Assembly: GCF_001639105.2 (NCBI RefSeq)
Contig: NZ_CP028903.1
Location: 778,405 to 816,086 of the forward strand
Origin: Azospirillum humicireducens
GTDB taxonomy: Bacteria; Pseudomonadota; Alphaproteobacteria; Azospirillales; Azospirillaceae
Direction: 5' to 3'
DNA: 37,682 nucleotides
The position numbers and the translations under genes were made by a program. The notes beneath the pieces were generated by a model. That model was not told where the DNA came from. It did not search any database and saw only the letters and a program-made list of their open reading frames with translations. Of this stretch, positions 8,224 to 16,731 are shown one piece after another. Each line of letters begins with the position of its first letter. Positions within the stretch are counted from its first letter, which is position 1.

Positions 8224-9314
8224 CAGGTCACCTCGAGCGCGACGTCGGGCGCCTCCGCCATGGCGCCGCGATGGACGCGCACCACGGACGGAGTCCACTC
8301 AAGGCCCACCGGCGCACCCTGGTCGGCGGGAGCAGAGCCGTCGTTCGGCGTCACCACCATCACCGTGCCGAGCGGCCCGTCGATGTGATAGAGCCACTGG
8401 CTGCCCAGGAAGAAGCGGTCGGCGACCCGCCCGGTCAGCAGCCCGTTGGACGGCGCGGTCAGATGCATCTTTTCCGGACGGATGCACAGCGTCACCGTCT
8501 CGCCCACCGACAGGCCCGGCATTTCCACCGGCACGGCGATGCCGGCCAGCGACACCGTGGCGCCGGCGCCGGTCGCCGTCGCGACCTTGCCCGGCAACAG
8601 GTTGGTCTTGCCGACGAAGCGGGAGATGAACTCCGTCTCCGGATGCTCGTAGATGCGATAGGGCTGGTCGATCTGGGTGATGCGCCCGGCCTCCATCACC
8701 ACGACGCGGTCGCTGATCGAGAAGGCCTCCGCCTGGTCGTGGGTGACCATGACGGTGGTGGTGCCGACCTTGCGCTGGATCTCGCGCAGTTCGTATTGCA
8801 TCGCCTCGCGCAGCTTGGCGTCCAGGTTCGACAGCGGCTCGTCCAGCAGCAGCACCGGCGGGCGGATCACCAGGGCGCGCGCCAGCGCCACGCGCTGCCG
8901 CTGTCCACCGGAAAGCTCGCGCGGGTAGCGCTTAGCATAGGGGGAGAGATGGACGAGGGACAAGGCCTCCTCCACCCGCGGCTTGCGCTCGCCCTTTGGC
9001 ACGCGCTGCATCTCCAGACCGAAGCTGACATTGTCGAACACGGTCATGTGCGGGAACAGCGCGTAGCTCTGGAACACGATGCCCAGCCCGCGGCTGTTCG
9101 CCTTGGCCCGCGTGATGTCGCGCCCGTCCAGCCGGATGGTTCCGGCCGACGGTTCGACGAAACCGGCGATCATCTGCAGGGTCGTGGTCTTGCCGCAGCC
9201 CGACGGGCCGAGCAGAGAGACGAACTCCCCCTTTTCCACCGACAGCGACACGTCGCCGACCGCGGTCAGCGGACCGTAACGCTTGGTGATGTTTTTCAAT
9301 TCGAGGAACGACAC
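8223..9314 (-). CDS. ABC transporter ATP-binding protein, PotA-like
   Basis: A 363-residue ATPase that powers the PotABCD-like importer. Walker A is GPSGCGKT at residues 36-43, Q-loop Gln82, signature LSGGQ at 134-138, Walker B VLLLDEP at 154-160, and the switch His192. The C-terminal third, from about residue 240, is a TOBE regulatory domain. It is the first gene of the minus-strand operon and sits back to back with the IclR regulator. The gap between the two genes contains a 15-base palindrome and related TTCCG boxes. Confidence 0.93.
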   Translation of the reverse strand: MSFLELKNITKRYGPLTAVGDVSLSVEKGEFVSLLGPSGCGKTTTLQMIAGFVEPSAGTIRLDGRDITRAKANSRGLGIVFQSYALFPHMTVFDNVSFGLEMQRVPKGERKPRVEEALSLVHLSPYAKRYPRELSGGQRQRVALARALVIRPPVLLLDEPLSNLDAKLREAMQYELREIQRKVGTTTVMVTHDQAEAFSISDRVVVMEAGRITQIDQPYRIYEHPETEFISRFVGKTNLLPGKVATATGAGATVSLAGIAVPVEMPGLSVGETVTLCIRPEKMHLTAPSNGLLTGRVADRFFLGSQWLYHIDGPLGTVMVVTPNDGSAPADQGAPVGLEWTPSVVRVHRGAMAEAPDVALEVT

Positions 9315-9379
9315 TGGGGGAATTCTCCCTCTTGCGACAAATGGCCTCGGTCTCCGGGCCCCACCTGTTGCTCCGATGG

Positions 9380-9458
9380 TTCCGTCTACCGACCATTCGC
9401 GTCAATCCGCTTTTTCCGTAGAAAGAAAAGATTTTGCAAAAGCTTCCGATATACGGAA
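9380..9458. promoter_or_regulatory. Putative IclR operator region: palindrome plus TTCCG boxes
   Basis: TTCCGATATACGGAA at 9444-9458 is a perfect 5-5-5 inverted repeat. Two more TTCCG boxes start at 9380 and 9414, about three helical turns apart. The middle box lies in TTTCCGTAGAAA, which has TTTC/GAAA arms. The region is the gap between the divergent ATPase operon and the IclR gene. IclR-family proteins usually bind short palindromes in such gaps. Binding is inferred. Confidence 0.6.
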
Positions 9459-9503
9459 TAGATGGGGCAACCAACATCACCAATTTTCAGAACGGAGCCC
9501 AAC

Positions 9504-10391
9504 ATGACCGCCGACCTCCGCCGCAGGGCAAAAGGGAGCGCGGGTGTCGAGAGTGCCGGCCCCGAAAACGCTGGCACCGACGAGGCGGGCAGCAAGTCCA
9601 GCCTGCAGCGCGGGCTGGCGATCCTGCGCCTGCTGGCCTCCTCCAACGAGGCGGGGGCGCGGCTGACCGACATCTCCCGCGCGCTCGATCTCACCCCGCC
9701 GACTGTCCACCGCCTGCTGAAAATCCTGGTGGAAGAGGGGATGGCGGAGGCGGACAAGGCGACCAAGCGCTACCGGCTGGGCATCGACCTGTTCGGGCTG
9801 GCGGCGCAGGCCGGCAATCCGAACAACCTGCGCGACATCTGCCGGCCGATCCTGCTGCGCCTGTCGGCGACGCTGCGCGACACCATCTTCCTGCTGGTGC
9901 GCAGCGGCTTCGACGCGGTGTGCCTGGACCGCAGCGAGGGGCCCTTCCCCATCCGCTCCTTCACCGGCGACATCGGCGGCCGGGTGACGCTGGGCGTCGG
10001 CCAGGGCAGCCTCGCCATCATGGCCTTCCTGCATGCCGAGGAGCGGGAGGAGGTCATCCGCTTCAACCTGCCGCGCATGCAGGGCGTCGGCATCATCGAC
10101 GAGGTCTATCTGCGCACGGAAATCGCGCGGGTGCGCGATCTCGGCTATGCTAGCCGGTCCACCGGCCTGCTGCCCGGCATGTCGGGTGTGGCGGTTCCGG
10201 TGCTGGACCGCGACGGCTATGCCGTGGCGGCGCTCAGCGTCGGCACGATCAGCGAGCGGCTGAACGAGGAACGGCTGCCGGTGGTGGTCGACATCCTGAA
10301 ACGCGAATCCGCCGCGATCAGCCGCCAGTTGAACCCCTTCGACCCCGTCCTGCGCCGTCCCGCCGCGATTCTGGGCGGCGGCCCGGCATGA
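9504..10391 (+). CDS. IclR family transcriptional regulator
   Basis: A 295-residue regulator. A winged helix-turn-helix covers about residues 30-90: [20 protein letters not shown], then [20 protein letters not shown]. The rest is the GAF-like effector domain, ending in [18 protein letters not shown]. The start at 9504 has GGAG seven bases upstream; an in-frame ATG at 9462 is a weaker choice because it would read through the operator palindrome region. The Ala/Gly-rich N-terminal extension before the HTH looks disordered. It is divergent from the oxidase/transporter operon and is its likely local regulator, responding to the transported compound. The stop overlaps the ATG of the next small gene. 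Confidence 0.92.
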   Translation: MTADLRRRAKGSAGVESAGPENAGTDEAGSKSSLQRGLAILRLLASSNEAGARLTDISRALDLTPPTVHRLLKILVEEGMAEADKATKRYRLGIDLFGLAAQAGNPNNLRDICRPILLRLSATLRDTIFLLVRSGFDAVCLDRSEGPFPIRSFTGDIGGRVTLGVGQGSLAIMAFLHAEEREEVIRFNLPRMQGVGIIDEVYLRTEIARVRDLGYASRSTGLLPGMSGVAVPVLDRDGYAVAALSVGTISERLNEERLPVVVDILKRESAAISRQLNPFDPVLRRPAAILGGGPA

Positions 10392-10567
10392 AGGGCGTGA
10401 AGAAGGCCGACCTGCCGGCCAAGACCTGCCCGGTCTGCAACCGTCCTTTCACCTGGCGGAAAAAATGGGAGCGGGTGTGGGACGAGGTGAAATACTGCTC
10501 CGACCGCTGCCGCGGCGACGCCCACAAGCGCGAGGGCGCACGGCAGGACGACCCGCCGCGATCCTGA
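10388..10567 (+). CDS. DUF2256 domain small zinc-ribbon-like protein
   Basis: A 59-residue protein whose ATG overlaps the IclR stop (ATGA). It begins [20 protein letters not shown] and continues [21 protein letters not shown]. Four cysteines (14, 17, 37, 41) in a CxxC-CxxxC arrangement suggest a zinc knuckle. The conserved RPFTWRKKW and VKYCS blocks identify the DUF2256 family, whose function is unknown. It is short and easily missed by gene callers. A role with the IclR regulator is not implied beyond co-transcription. Confidence 0.88.
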   Translation: MKGVKKADLPAKTCPVCNRPFTWRKKWERVWDEVKYCSDRCRGDAHKREGARQDDPPRS

Positions 10568-10821
10568 CCGGATCGTCAGGAAGATTTGCCCTTTATTCAA
10601 TCACATGCCAGCATTCTGACCAGCCGGAGGCATCTGCCCGCGAGATGGGCGGCGCTCCCGGCCGATGGCATTTCCGTTGCATTCGAAATTGCGGCCGCAC
10701 GGGTCAATGGATTTACGGACACATTCCCGAGTATTCATGAGCTTGGCGGCTCGGCCATACTGCCGCCGGTGACGGCGGCCAACGATACGCGACCAACGAT
10801 ACTCAGCGACGAAGGGGACTC
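10568..10821. other. Gap upstream of the BMP/deaminase operon
   Basis: The gap holds a small hairpin at 10563-10580 (CCTGAC..GTCAGG), which may end the IclR transcript, although there is no T run. It also holds a direct repeat close to the next gene. The promoter of the following operon must lie here, but I cannot place -35 and -10 boxes with confidence. Confidence 0.5.
10779..10802 (+). repeat. 14-base-period direct repeat before the BMP gene
   Basis: CCAACGATAC occurs at 10779-10788 and again at 10793-10802, separated by GCGA. The second copy ends 19 bases before the ATG at 10822. It could be a regulator-binding site overlapping the leader, or simple slippage duplication. Confidence 0.7.
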
Positions 10822-11880
10822 ATGATGTCGGTTCGGGGGATGGGGGATCGGGCGATGAACGTCTTTGGCAAGGCGGCCGGGGGTATGACGCGCCGTGCAG
10901 TGCTGTGCGGCGTCGCCGCGGTCGCTTTCGCGGCTGCGGCCGGCGGCTCCCTGCCGGCATTCGCGGACGGCAAGGTGAAGGTCGCCGGCATCTACACCGT
11001 TCCGATCGAGCAGCAGTGGGTCAGCCGCATCCATGTCGCGCTGAAGGCCGCCGCCGACCGTGGCGACATCGAGTATGTCTGGGCCGAGTCGGTCGCCAAC
11101 ACCGATTATGAGCGCGTGATGCGCCAGTATGCCGAGGCCGGCCAGCAGCTGGTCTTCGGCGAGGTGTTCGGGGTGGAGCGCGCCGCCCGCGCCGTCGCCA
11201 AGGACTATCCGAAGACCGCCTTCGTCATGGGCTCCAGCTTCAAGCCGCAGGAGCCGAACTTCTCGGTCTTCGACAACTACATCCAGGAGCCGGCCTATTT
11301 GTCCGGCATGGTCGCCGGCGGCATGACCAAGTCGAACGTCATCGGCATGGTCGGCGGCTATCCGATCCCCGAGGTGAACCGCCTGATGAACGCCTTCATG
11401 GAAGGCGCCAAGGAGGTCAACCCGCAGGTCAAGTTCTCGGTCAGCTTCATCGGCTCCTGGTTCGATCCGCCGAAGGCCAAGGAAGCCGCCTTCGCCATGA
11501 TCGACCGCGGCGCCGACGTGATGTATGCCGAGCGCTTCGGCGTGTCGGATGCCGCCAAGGAGCGCAAGGTTCTGGCCATCGGCAACGTCATCGACACCCA
11601 GCCGCAATATCCCGACACCGTCGTCGCCAGCGCCCTCTGGCACATGGAGCCGTCGGTGGAGCGCGCCATCGCCGCGGTGAAGGCCGGCAGCTACAAGGCC
11701 GAGGATTACGGCCCCTACAGCATGATGGCGCACAAGGGCTCCAGCCTCGCCCCGCTCGGCACTTTCGAGTCGAAGGTCCCCGATGCGATCAAGGCGAAGG
11801 TGAAGGAGCGCGAGCAGCAGATCCGCGACGGCAAGTTCACCGTGAAGGTCAACGACGCCGAGCCGAAGTCGACGATGTGA
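10822..11880 (+). CDS. BMP family ABC transporter substrate-binding protein (nucleoside/nucleobase type)
   Basis: A 352-residue periplasmic binding protein of the BMP/PnrA family, which in other bacteria binds nucleosides or bases. A Tat-like or Sec signal is visible: MTRRAVLCGVAAVAFAAAAG with cleavage near PAFADG. Mature blocks include VKVAGIYTVPIEQQWVSRIH, the GEVFGVERAARAVAKDYP segment and VIGMVGGYPIPEVNRLMNAF. Starts at 10822, 10825, 10855 or 10885 are possible; AAGGGGAC before 10822 supports the first. It is the first gene of a five-gene operon with an ATPase, two permeases and a CodA-type deaminase, so a cytosine-like base is the likely ligand by context. Confidence 0.88.
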   Translation: MMSVRGMGDRAMNVFGKAAGGMTRRAVLCGVAAVAFAAAAGGSLPAFADGKVKVAGIYTVPIEQQWVSRIHVALKAAADRGDIEYVWAESVANTDYERVMRQYAEAGQQLVFGEVFGVERAARAVAKDYPKTAFVMGSSFKPQEPNFSVFDNYIQEPAYLSGMVAGGMTKSNVIGMVGGYPIPEVNRLMNAFMEGAKEVNPQVKFSVSFIGSWFDPPKAKEAAFAMIDRGADVMYAERFGVSDAAKERKVLAIGNVIDTQPQYPDTVVASALWHMEPSVERAIAAVKAGSYKAEDYGPYSMMAHKGSSLAPLGTFESKVPDAIKAKVKEREQQIRDGKFTVKVNDAEPKSTM

Positions 11881-13466
11881 CGCCCGGCTTATCCGCAATG
11901 TCATCACCCGTGAAAGGCGCGCCGGAGGTCGTCCTCCGGCTCGCCGGCATTTCGAAACGCTTCGGTCCGCTGCTCGCCAACAACGGCATCTCGCTGACGC
12001 TCCGCGCCGGCGAGGTGCTGGCCCTGCTCGGCGAGAACGGGGCCGGCAAGACAACCTTGATGAACATCCTCTTCGGCCATTACGTCGCCGACGAGGGGAC
12101 CATCGAGGCGTTCGGCCGTCCCCTGCCGCCGGGGTCTCCCCGCGCGGCGCTGGAGGCCGGCATCGGCATGGTCCACCAGCATTTCACCCTGGCGGACAAT
12201 CTGTCGGTGCTGGACAACATCGCGGTGGGGACCGAATCGCTGTGGCGCTGGCGCTCGGACCGGGGGGCGGCCCGCCGCCGCCTGCTCGATCTGTCGCAGC
12301 GCTTCGGGCTGGAGGTGCGGCCGGACGCGCTGGTCGGCGAGCTGTCGGTCGGCGAGCGCCAGCGGGCGGAGATCCTGAAGGCGCTCTACCGCGACGCCCG
12401 CATCCTGATCCTGGACGAGCCGACCGCGGTGTTGACGCCGCAGGAATCGGCCGGGCTGTTCGAGACGCTGCGCAAGCTGACCGCCGACGGGCTGGCCGTC
12501 GTCTTCATCAGCCACAAGATGAACGAGGTGTTCGCCGCCAGCGACACCGTCGCCGTGCTGCGCGCCGGCAAGCTGGTCGCCACCCACGCCACCGCCTCCA
12601 CCGACCGCGCCAAGCTGGCCGAGCTGATGGTCGGCCGCAGCGTCAAGCCGCCGGCTCCCGCCCCGCTCTCCCCCGGCGAGCCGGTGCTGGAGCTGGCGGG
12701 CGTCACGGTGGCTTCCGGCCATGGCCGTCCGCTGCTGGACCGGGTCGACCTGACGGTGCGCCGCCATCAGGTGGTCGGCATCGCCGGCGTGTCCGGCAAC
12801 GGTCAGACGGCGCTGGCCGAACTGGTCAGCGGCCTGATCCGCCCCGACTCCGGCCGGCTGTCCTTGAAGGGCAGCGTGGTGGAGCATGGCGACCCGGCCG
12901 ACATGGTCCGGCGCGGCGTCGCCCGCATCCCGGAGGACCGGCACAGCGCCGGTCTGGTCGGCGCCATGGCGGTCTGGGAGAACCTGATCGCCGAGCGCTA
13001 CCACGACTCATCCTTCTCGCGCTTCGGCGTGCTGCGGCGCGGGGCGGCGCGGGCCTATGCCCGCGAGGTGATCGAGGAGTTCGACGTGCGCTGCCCCGGT
13101 CCCGACGCCCGAACGCAGCTGCTGTCGGGCGGCAACATGCAGAAGCTGATCCTGGGCCGCACGCTGGCCCATGGGCCGGACCTGATCCTGGCGAGCCAGC
13201 CGACGCGCGGGCTCGACATCGGTGCGGTGTCCTATGTCCACAGCCGGCTGCTCGATGCCCGCGCCGCCGGGGCCGGCGTCCTGCTGATCTCCGAGGATCT
13301 GGACGAGATCCTGGCGCTGGCCGACTGTGTCACCGTCGCCTATCACGGGCGCCTCACCCCGCTGCTGCCGCATGACCGGGTGTCGGTCAGCCAGCTCGGC
13401 CTGCTGATGGCCGGGCATTGGGACGTTTTGCGCGACATCCTGCCGGAGACCGTTCATGCGGCTTGA
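11877..13466 (+). CDS. ABC transporter ATP-binding protein with two ATPase domains (NupA/YufO-like)
   Basis: A 529-residue protein with tandem ATPase domains, as in sugar and nucleoside importers. Domain one has Walker A GENGAGKT at residues 52-59, signature LSVGERQR and Walker B ILILDEPTAVLTP. Domain two has the degenerate Walker A GVSGNGQT, signature LSGGNMQK, and ASQPTRGLD where the Walker B Glu is replaced by Gln. One competent and one degenerate site is normal in this subfamily. The start is a GTG at 11877 overlapping the previous stop; ATG 11898 is an alternative, and neither has a strong ribosome site. The last 11 bases overlap the first permease. Confidence 0.92.
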   Translation: MTPGLSAMSSPVKGAPEVVLRLAGISKRFGPLLANNGISLTLRAGEVLALLGENGAGKTTLMNILFGHYVADEGTIEAFGRPLPPGSPRAALEAGIGMVHQHFTLADNLSVLDNIAVGTESLWRWRSDRGAARRRLLDLSQRFGLEVRPDALVGELSVGERQRAEILKALYRDARILILDEPTAVLTPQESAGLFETLRKLTADGLAVVFISHKMNEVFAASDTVAVLRAGKLVATHATASTDRAKLAELMVGRSVKPPAPAPLSPGEPVLELAGVTVASGHGRPLLDRVDLTVRRHQVVGIAGVSGNGQTALAELVSGLIRPDSGRLSLKGSVVEHGDPADMVRRGVARIPEDRHSAGLVGAMAVWENLIAERYHDSSFSRFGVLRRGAARAYAREVIEEFDVRCPGPDARTQLLSGGNMQKLILGRTLAHGPDLILASQPTRGLDIGAVSYVHSRLLDARAAGAGVLLISEDLDEILALADCVTVAYHGRLTPLLPHDRVSVSQLGLLMAGHWDVLRDILPETVHAA

Positions 13467-14505
13467 ACCGCGCACCGATACCCCGCTCGCCGTGCGGCTC
13501 TTGGCGCCGGTGGGCGCCGTGGTCGCGGCGCTGGCGCTCTGCGCCCTGCTGGTCGCCTGGACCGGCGCCCCGGTGCTGCGCGCCTACGGCCTGCTGTTCG
13601 AGGGCGCCGTCGGCTCCCGCTTCGCCCTGACAGAGACGCTGACCCGCGCCACCCCGCTGATCCTGACCGGATTGGCCGCCGCCGTCGCCTTCCGCGCCAA
13701 GCTGTGGAACATCGGGGCGGAGGGGCAGCTCTATATGGGCGCGCTGGCCGCCGTGGTGGTGGGCGGCGGCATGCTCGACCTGCCGGCCTGGGCGCTGATC
13801 CCGGTTGTGATGATCGCCGGCATGGCGGCGGGCGGCGTCACCCTGCTCGGCCCCGCCGTGCTGAAGGTCCGCTTCGGCGTCGACGAGGTGGTGACCACCC
13901 TGCTGCTGAACTTCGTCGTCCTGCTGCTGGTGTCGCTGCTGCTGGAAGGGGCCTTGAAGGACCCGATGGGCATGGGCTGGCCGCAGTCGGCCCCCGTGGT
14001 CGAGGCGGCGGAGCTGCCCAAGCTGGTGGAGCGAACCCGCCTGCATGCCGGGCTCGCCATCGCGCTCGGCCTGTCGGTGCTGCTGTGGCTGATCGACACC
14101 CGCACCATCTGGGGCTACGAGAACCGGGCGGTCGGCGCCAACCCGCGCGCCGCCGCCTTCGCCGGCATGCCGGTGACGCGGGTCATGCTGCGCACCGCCC
14201 TGCTGTCGGGCGGTCTTGCCGGGCTGGCCGGGGCGGCGGAGGTGTGCGGGCTGAAAGGCTACCTGACGCTCGACCTGTCGCCGGGCTTCGGCTACAGCGG
14301 CATCGTCGTCGCCATGCTGGCGCAGCTGCATCCCATCGGGGTGGTGGGGGCGGCGCTGTTCATCGCCGGCATCTTCGTCGGCGCCGACGCCATGAGCCGG
14401 GCCATGCCGGTTCCCAACTACATCGCCGACGTCCTGGTCGCCACCAGCCTGCTCTGCATGCTGGTCGCCGGGCTGCTGGCGCGCTACCGGCTGCGGCGGG
14501 GGTAA
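13456..14505 (+). CDS. ABC transporter permease (NupP-like)
   Basis: A 349-residue permease of the BPD_transp_2 class used with BMP binding proteins. Eight or more hydrophobic segments are visible, starting VRLLAPVGAVVAALALCALL. Family blocks include LWNIGAEGQLYMGALAA, VDEVVTTLLLNFVVLLLVS and GFGYSGIVVAMLAQLHPIG. It overlaps the ATPase gene by 11 bases and is followed after six bases by the second permease. Confidence 0.92.
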   Translation: MRLEPRTDTPLAVRLLAPVGAVVAALALCALLVAWTGAPVLRAYGLLFEGAVGSRFALTETLTRATPLILTGLAAAVAFRAKLWNIGAEGQLYMGALAAVVVGGGMLDLPAWALIPVVMIAGMAAGGVTLLGPAVLKVRFGVDEVVTTLLLNFVVLLLVSLLLEGALKDPMGMGWPQSAPVVEAAELPKLVERTRLHAGLAIALGLSVLLWLIDTRTIWGYENRAVGANPRAAAFAGMPVTRVMLRTALLSGGLAGLAGAAEVCGLKGYLTLDLSPGFGYSGIVVAMLAQLHPIGVVGAALFIAGIFVGADAMSRAMPVPNYIADVLVATSLLCMLVAGLLARYRLRRG

Positions 14506-14511
14506 GGGGTT

Positions 14512-15435
14512 ATGGATTTCCTGTCGACCATCCTCGACATCCTGCTGTCGGCCGCCTTCTGGACCGCGGTTCTGCGCATCGCCACCCCCTATGTGCTGGG
14601 CACGCTGGGCGAGCTGGTGTGCGAGCGGGCCGGCGTGCTGAATCTCGGCATCGAAGGCATCATGACGCTGGGCGCCATGGCCGGCTGGATGGCGGTCTAT
14701 CAGGGCGCCGATCTGTGGACCGGCGTGATGGTCGCAGCATGCTGCGGTGCCCTGCTCGGCCTGCTGCATGCGGCGCTGACCGTGCCGCTCGGCCTGTCGC
14801 AGCATGTGACCGGCATCGGCGTCACCCTGCTGGGCACCAGCCTGTCCTATTTCGTCTACCGTCTCGTCCTGCCGCAGGCCAGCACCCCGCCGACCGTCGA
14901 GCCGTTCCAGCCGCTGGCCCTGCCCGGCGCGCTCGCCCAGACGCCGCTCACCTACCTCGCCTTCCTGCTGGTCGCGGTGGTCGCCTATGTGCTGTACCGC
15001 ACGCCGGTCGGGCTGGCGGTGCGCATGGTCGGCGAGAATCCGGCCGCAGCCGAAGCGCAGGGGCTGAACGTCACCGCCATCCGCATCGGCGCCGTGGTGG
15101 CGGGCAGCGCGCTGATGGCGCTGGCCGGCGCCTTCCTGACCCTGTCGGCCTTCAACGCCTTCTTCTTCAACATGGTCAACGGGCGCGGCTGGATCTGCAT
15201 CGCGCTGGTGGTCTTCTCCTCCTGGCGGCCGGGCAAGGCGCTGCTGGGCGCCCTGCTGTTCGCGGTGTTCGATGCGCTGCAACTGCGGTTGCAGCAGGCG
15301 AGCGGCGGCGTGTTGCCCTACCAGCTGTTCCTGATGATGCCCTATCTGCTGAGCATCCTGGCGCTGGTGCTGGTGGCCCGCCGGGCCTCCTACCCGCGCG
15401 CCCTGATGATCCCGTACCGCAAAGGAGAACGCTGA
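14512..15435 (+). CDS. ABC transporter permease (NupQ-like)
   Basis: A 307-residue second permease of the BMP-type importer. The signature LGELVCERAGVLNLGIEGIM is characteristic of this permease family, and about eight membrane segments follow. Later blocks are VGLAVRMVGENPAAAEAQGL and GRGWICIALVVFSSWRPG. Its TGA overlaps the ATG of the deaminase (TGATG), tying transport to metabolism at the level of translation. Confidence 0.93.
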   Translation: MDFLSTILDILLSAAFWTAVLRIATPYVLGTLGELVCERAGVLNLGIEGIMTLGAMAGWMAVYQGADLWTGVMVAACCGALLGLLHAALTVPLGLSQHVTGIGVTLLGTSLSYFVYRLVLPQASTPPTVEPFQPLALPGALAQTPLTYLAFLLVAVVAYVLYRTPVGLAVRMVGENPAAAEAQGLNVTAIRIGAVVAGSALMALAGAFLTLSAFNAFFFNMVNGRGWICIALVVFSSWRPGKALLGALLFAVFDALQLRLQQASGGVLPYQLFLMMPYLLSILALVLVARRASYPRALMIPYRKGER

Positions 15436-16715
15436 TGTTCGACCTGATCCTGCGCCGCGCCACCCTGCCGGATGGCCGCACCGGTATCGACATCGGCATC
15501 CGGGGTGGCCGCATCGCCGCGGTCGAAGCCACTCTGGCCGGCGAGGCCGCCTCCGAAATCGACGCCACCGGCAGGCTGGTCAGCCCGCCCTTCGTCGATG
15601 CCCATTTCCACATGGACAGCACGCTCAGCTACGGCCTGCCGCGGGTGAACCAGAGCGGCACCCTGCTGGAGGGCATCGCGCTGTGGGGCGAGTTGAAGCC
15701 GCAGCTGACCCAGGACGCCATCGTCGAGCGGGCTCTCGCCTATTGCGACTGGGCGGTCGGGCGCGGGTTGCTGGCGATCCGCAGCCATGTCGACATCTGC
15801 GACCCTCGGCTGCTGGCGGTGGAAGCCCTGCTCGACGTCAAGAAGCGCGTCGCGCCCTATCTCGACCTTCAGCTGGTCGCCTTCCCGCAGGACGGTGTCC
15901 TCCGTGCGCCGGGTGCCAAGGAGCTGCTGGTCCGGGCGCTGGACATGGGCGTCGATGTGGTTGGCGGCATCCCGCATTTCGAGCGGACCATGGCCGACGG
16001 CACGGCTTCCGTCCGCCTGCTCTGCGAGATCGCGGCGGAGCGCGGGCTGCTGGTCGACATGCATTGCGACGAGAGCGACGACCCGCTGTCCCGCCATGTC
16101 GAGACGCTGGCCTACGAGACGCAGCGGCTGGGGATGCAGGGCCGGGTGACGGGGTCGCACCTGACCTCGATGCACTCGATGGACAATTACTATGTCTCCA
16201 AGCTGATCCCGCTGATGGCGGAGGCGAGGCTGGGGGTGATCGCCAACCCGCTGATCAACATCGTCCTCCAGGGCCGCCACGACAGCTACCCCAAGCGCCG
16301 CGGCATGACCCGCGTGCCGGAGCTGATGGCCGCCGGCCTGACGGTCGCCTTCGGTCATGACTGCGTGATGGACCCCTGGTATCCGCTGGGCTCCGGCGAC
16401 ATGCTGGAGGTGGCGCAGATGGGGCTGCATGTCGGCCAGATGACCGGACAGGATGGCATGAAGGCCGCCTTCGACGCGGTTACGGTCAACCCGGCCAGGC
16501 TGCTGCATCTGGACGGCTACGGGCTGGAGCCGGGCTGCAACGCCGATCTGGTGGTTCTCCAGGCCGGCAACCCGGTCGAGGCGATCCGCACCCGTGCCGC
16601 CCGCCTGTTCGTGCTGCGCCGAGGCCGGATCGTCAGCCGCTGCGAGCCGGTGCAGGCGAAGCTCGACCTGCCGGGCCGGCCGGAGACGGTCGATTTCCTG
16701 CTGAAGCGGGGGTGA
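15435..16715 (+). CDS. CodA-type cytosine deaminase homologue, candidate 5-methylcytosine deaminase
   Basis: A 426-residue amidohydrolase, nearly the length of E. coli CodA. Conserved active-site residues sit at a constant offset of four from CodA: metal ligands His57, His59 (DAHFHMD), His210 and Asp309, plus Gln152, Glu213 (HCDE) and His242. The blocks NPLINIVLQGRHDSYPKRRG and MDPWYPLG are CodA signatures. The residue equivalent to CodA Asp314 is Cys310 (FGHDC, codon 16362-16364). From the literature as I recall it, loss of this Asp distinguishes bacterial enzymes that deaminate 5-methylcytosine to thymine. AAGGAG precedes the ATG, which overlaps the permease stop. Activity on cytosine, 5-methylcytosine or another base is inference. 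Confidence 0.88.
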   Translation: MFDLILRRATLPDGRTGIDIGIRGGRIAAVEATLAGEAASEIDATGRLVSPPFVDAHFHMDSTLSYGLPRVNQSGTLLEGIALWGELKPQLTQDAIVERALAYCDWAVGRGLLAIRSHVDICDPRLLAVEALLDVKKRVAPYLDLQLVAFPQDGVLRAPGAKELLVRALDMGVDVVGGIPHFERTMADGTASVRLLCEIAAERGLLVDMHCDESDDPLSRHVETLAYETQRLGMQGRVTGSHLTSMHSMDNYYVSKLIPLMAEARLGVIANPLINIVLQGRHDSYPKRRGMTRVPELMAAGLTVAFGHDCVMDPWYPLGSGDMLEVAQMGLHVGQMTGQDGMKAAFDAVTVNPARLLHLDGYGLEPGCNADLVVLQAGNPVEAIRTRAARLFVLRRGRIVSRCEPVQAKLDLPGRPETVDFLLKRG

Positions 16716-16731
16716 GAGCGAGACGGCTCCA

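Noticed and set aside
9462..9503. Earlier ATG for the IclR gene
   Set aside because: It lies directly after the operator palindrome and has no ribosome site; the ATG at 9504 has GGAG upstream.
13387..15282. 631-codon minus-strand frame opposite the two nucleoside permeases
   Set aside because: The product is rich in Gln, His, Asp and Arg, typical of the antisense of membrane-protein genes in GC-rich DNA.
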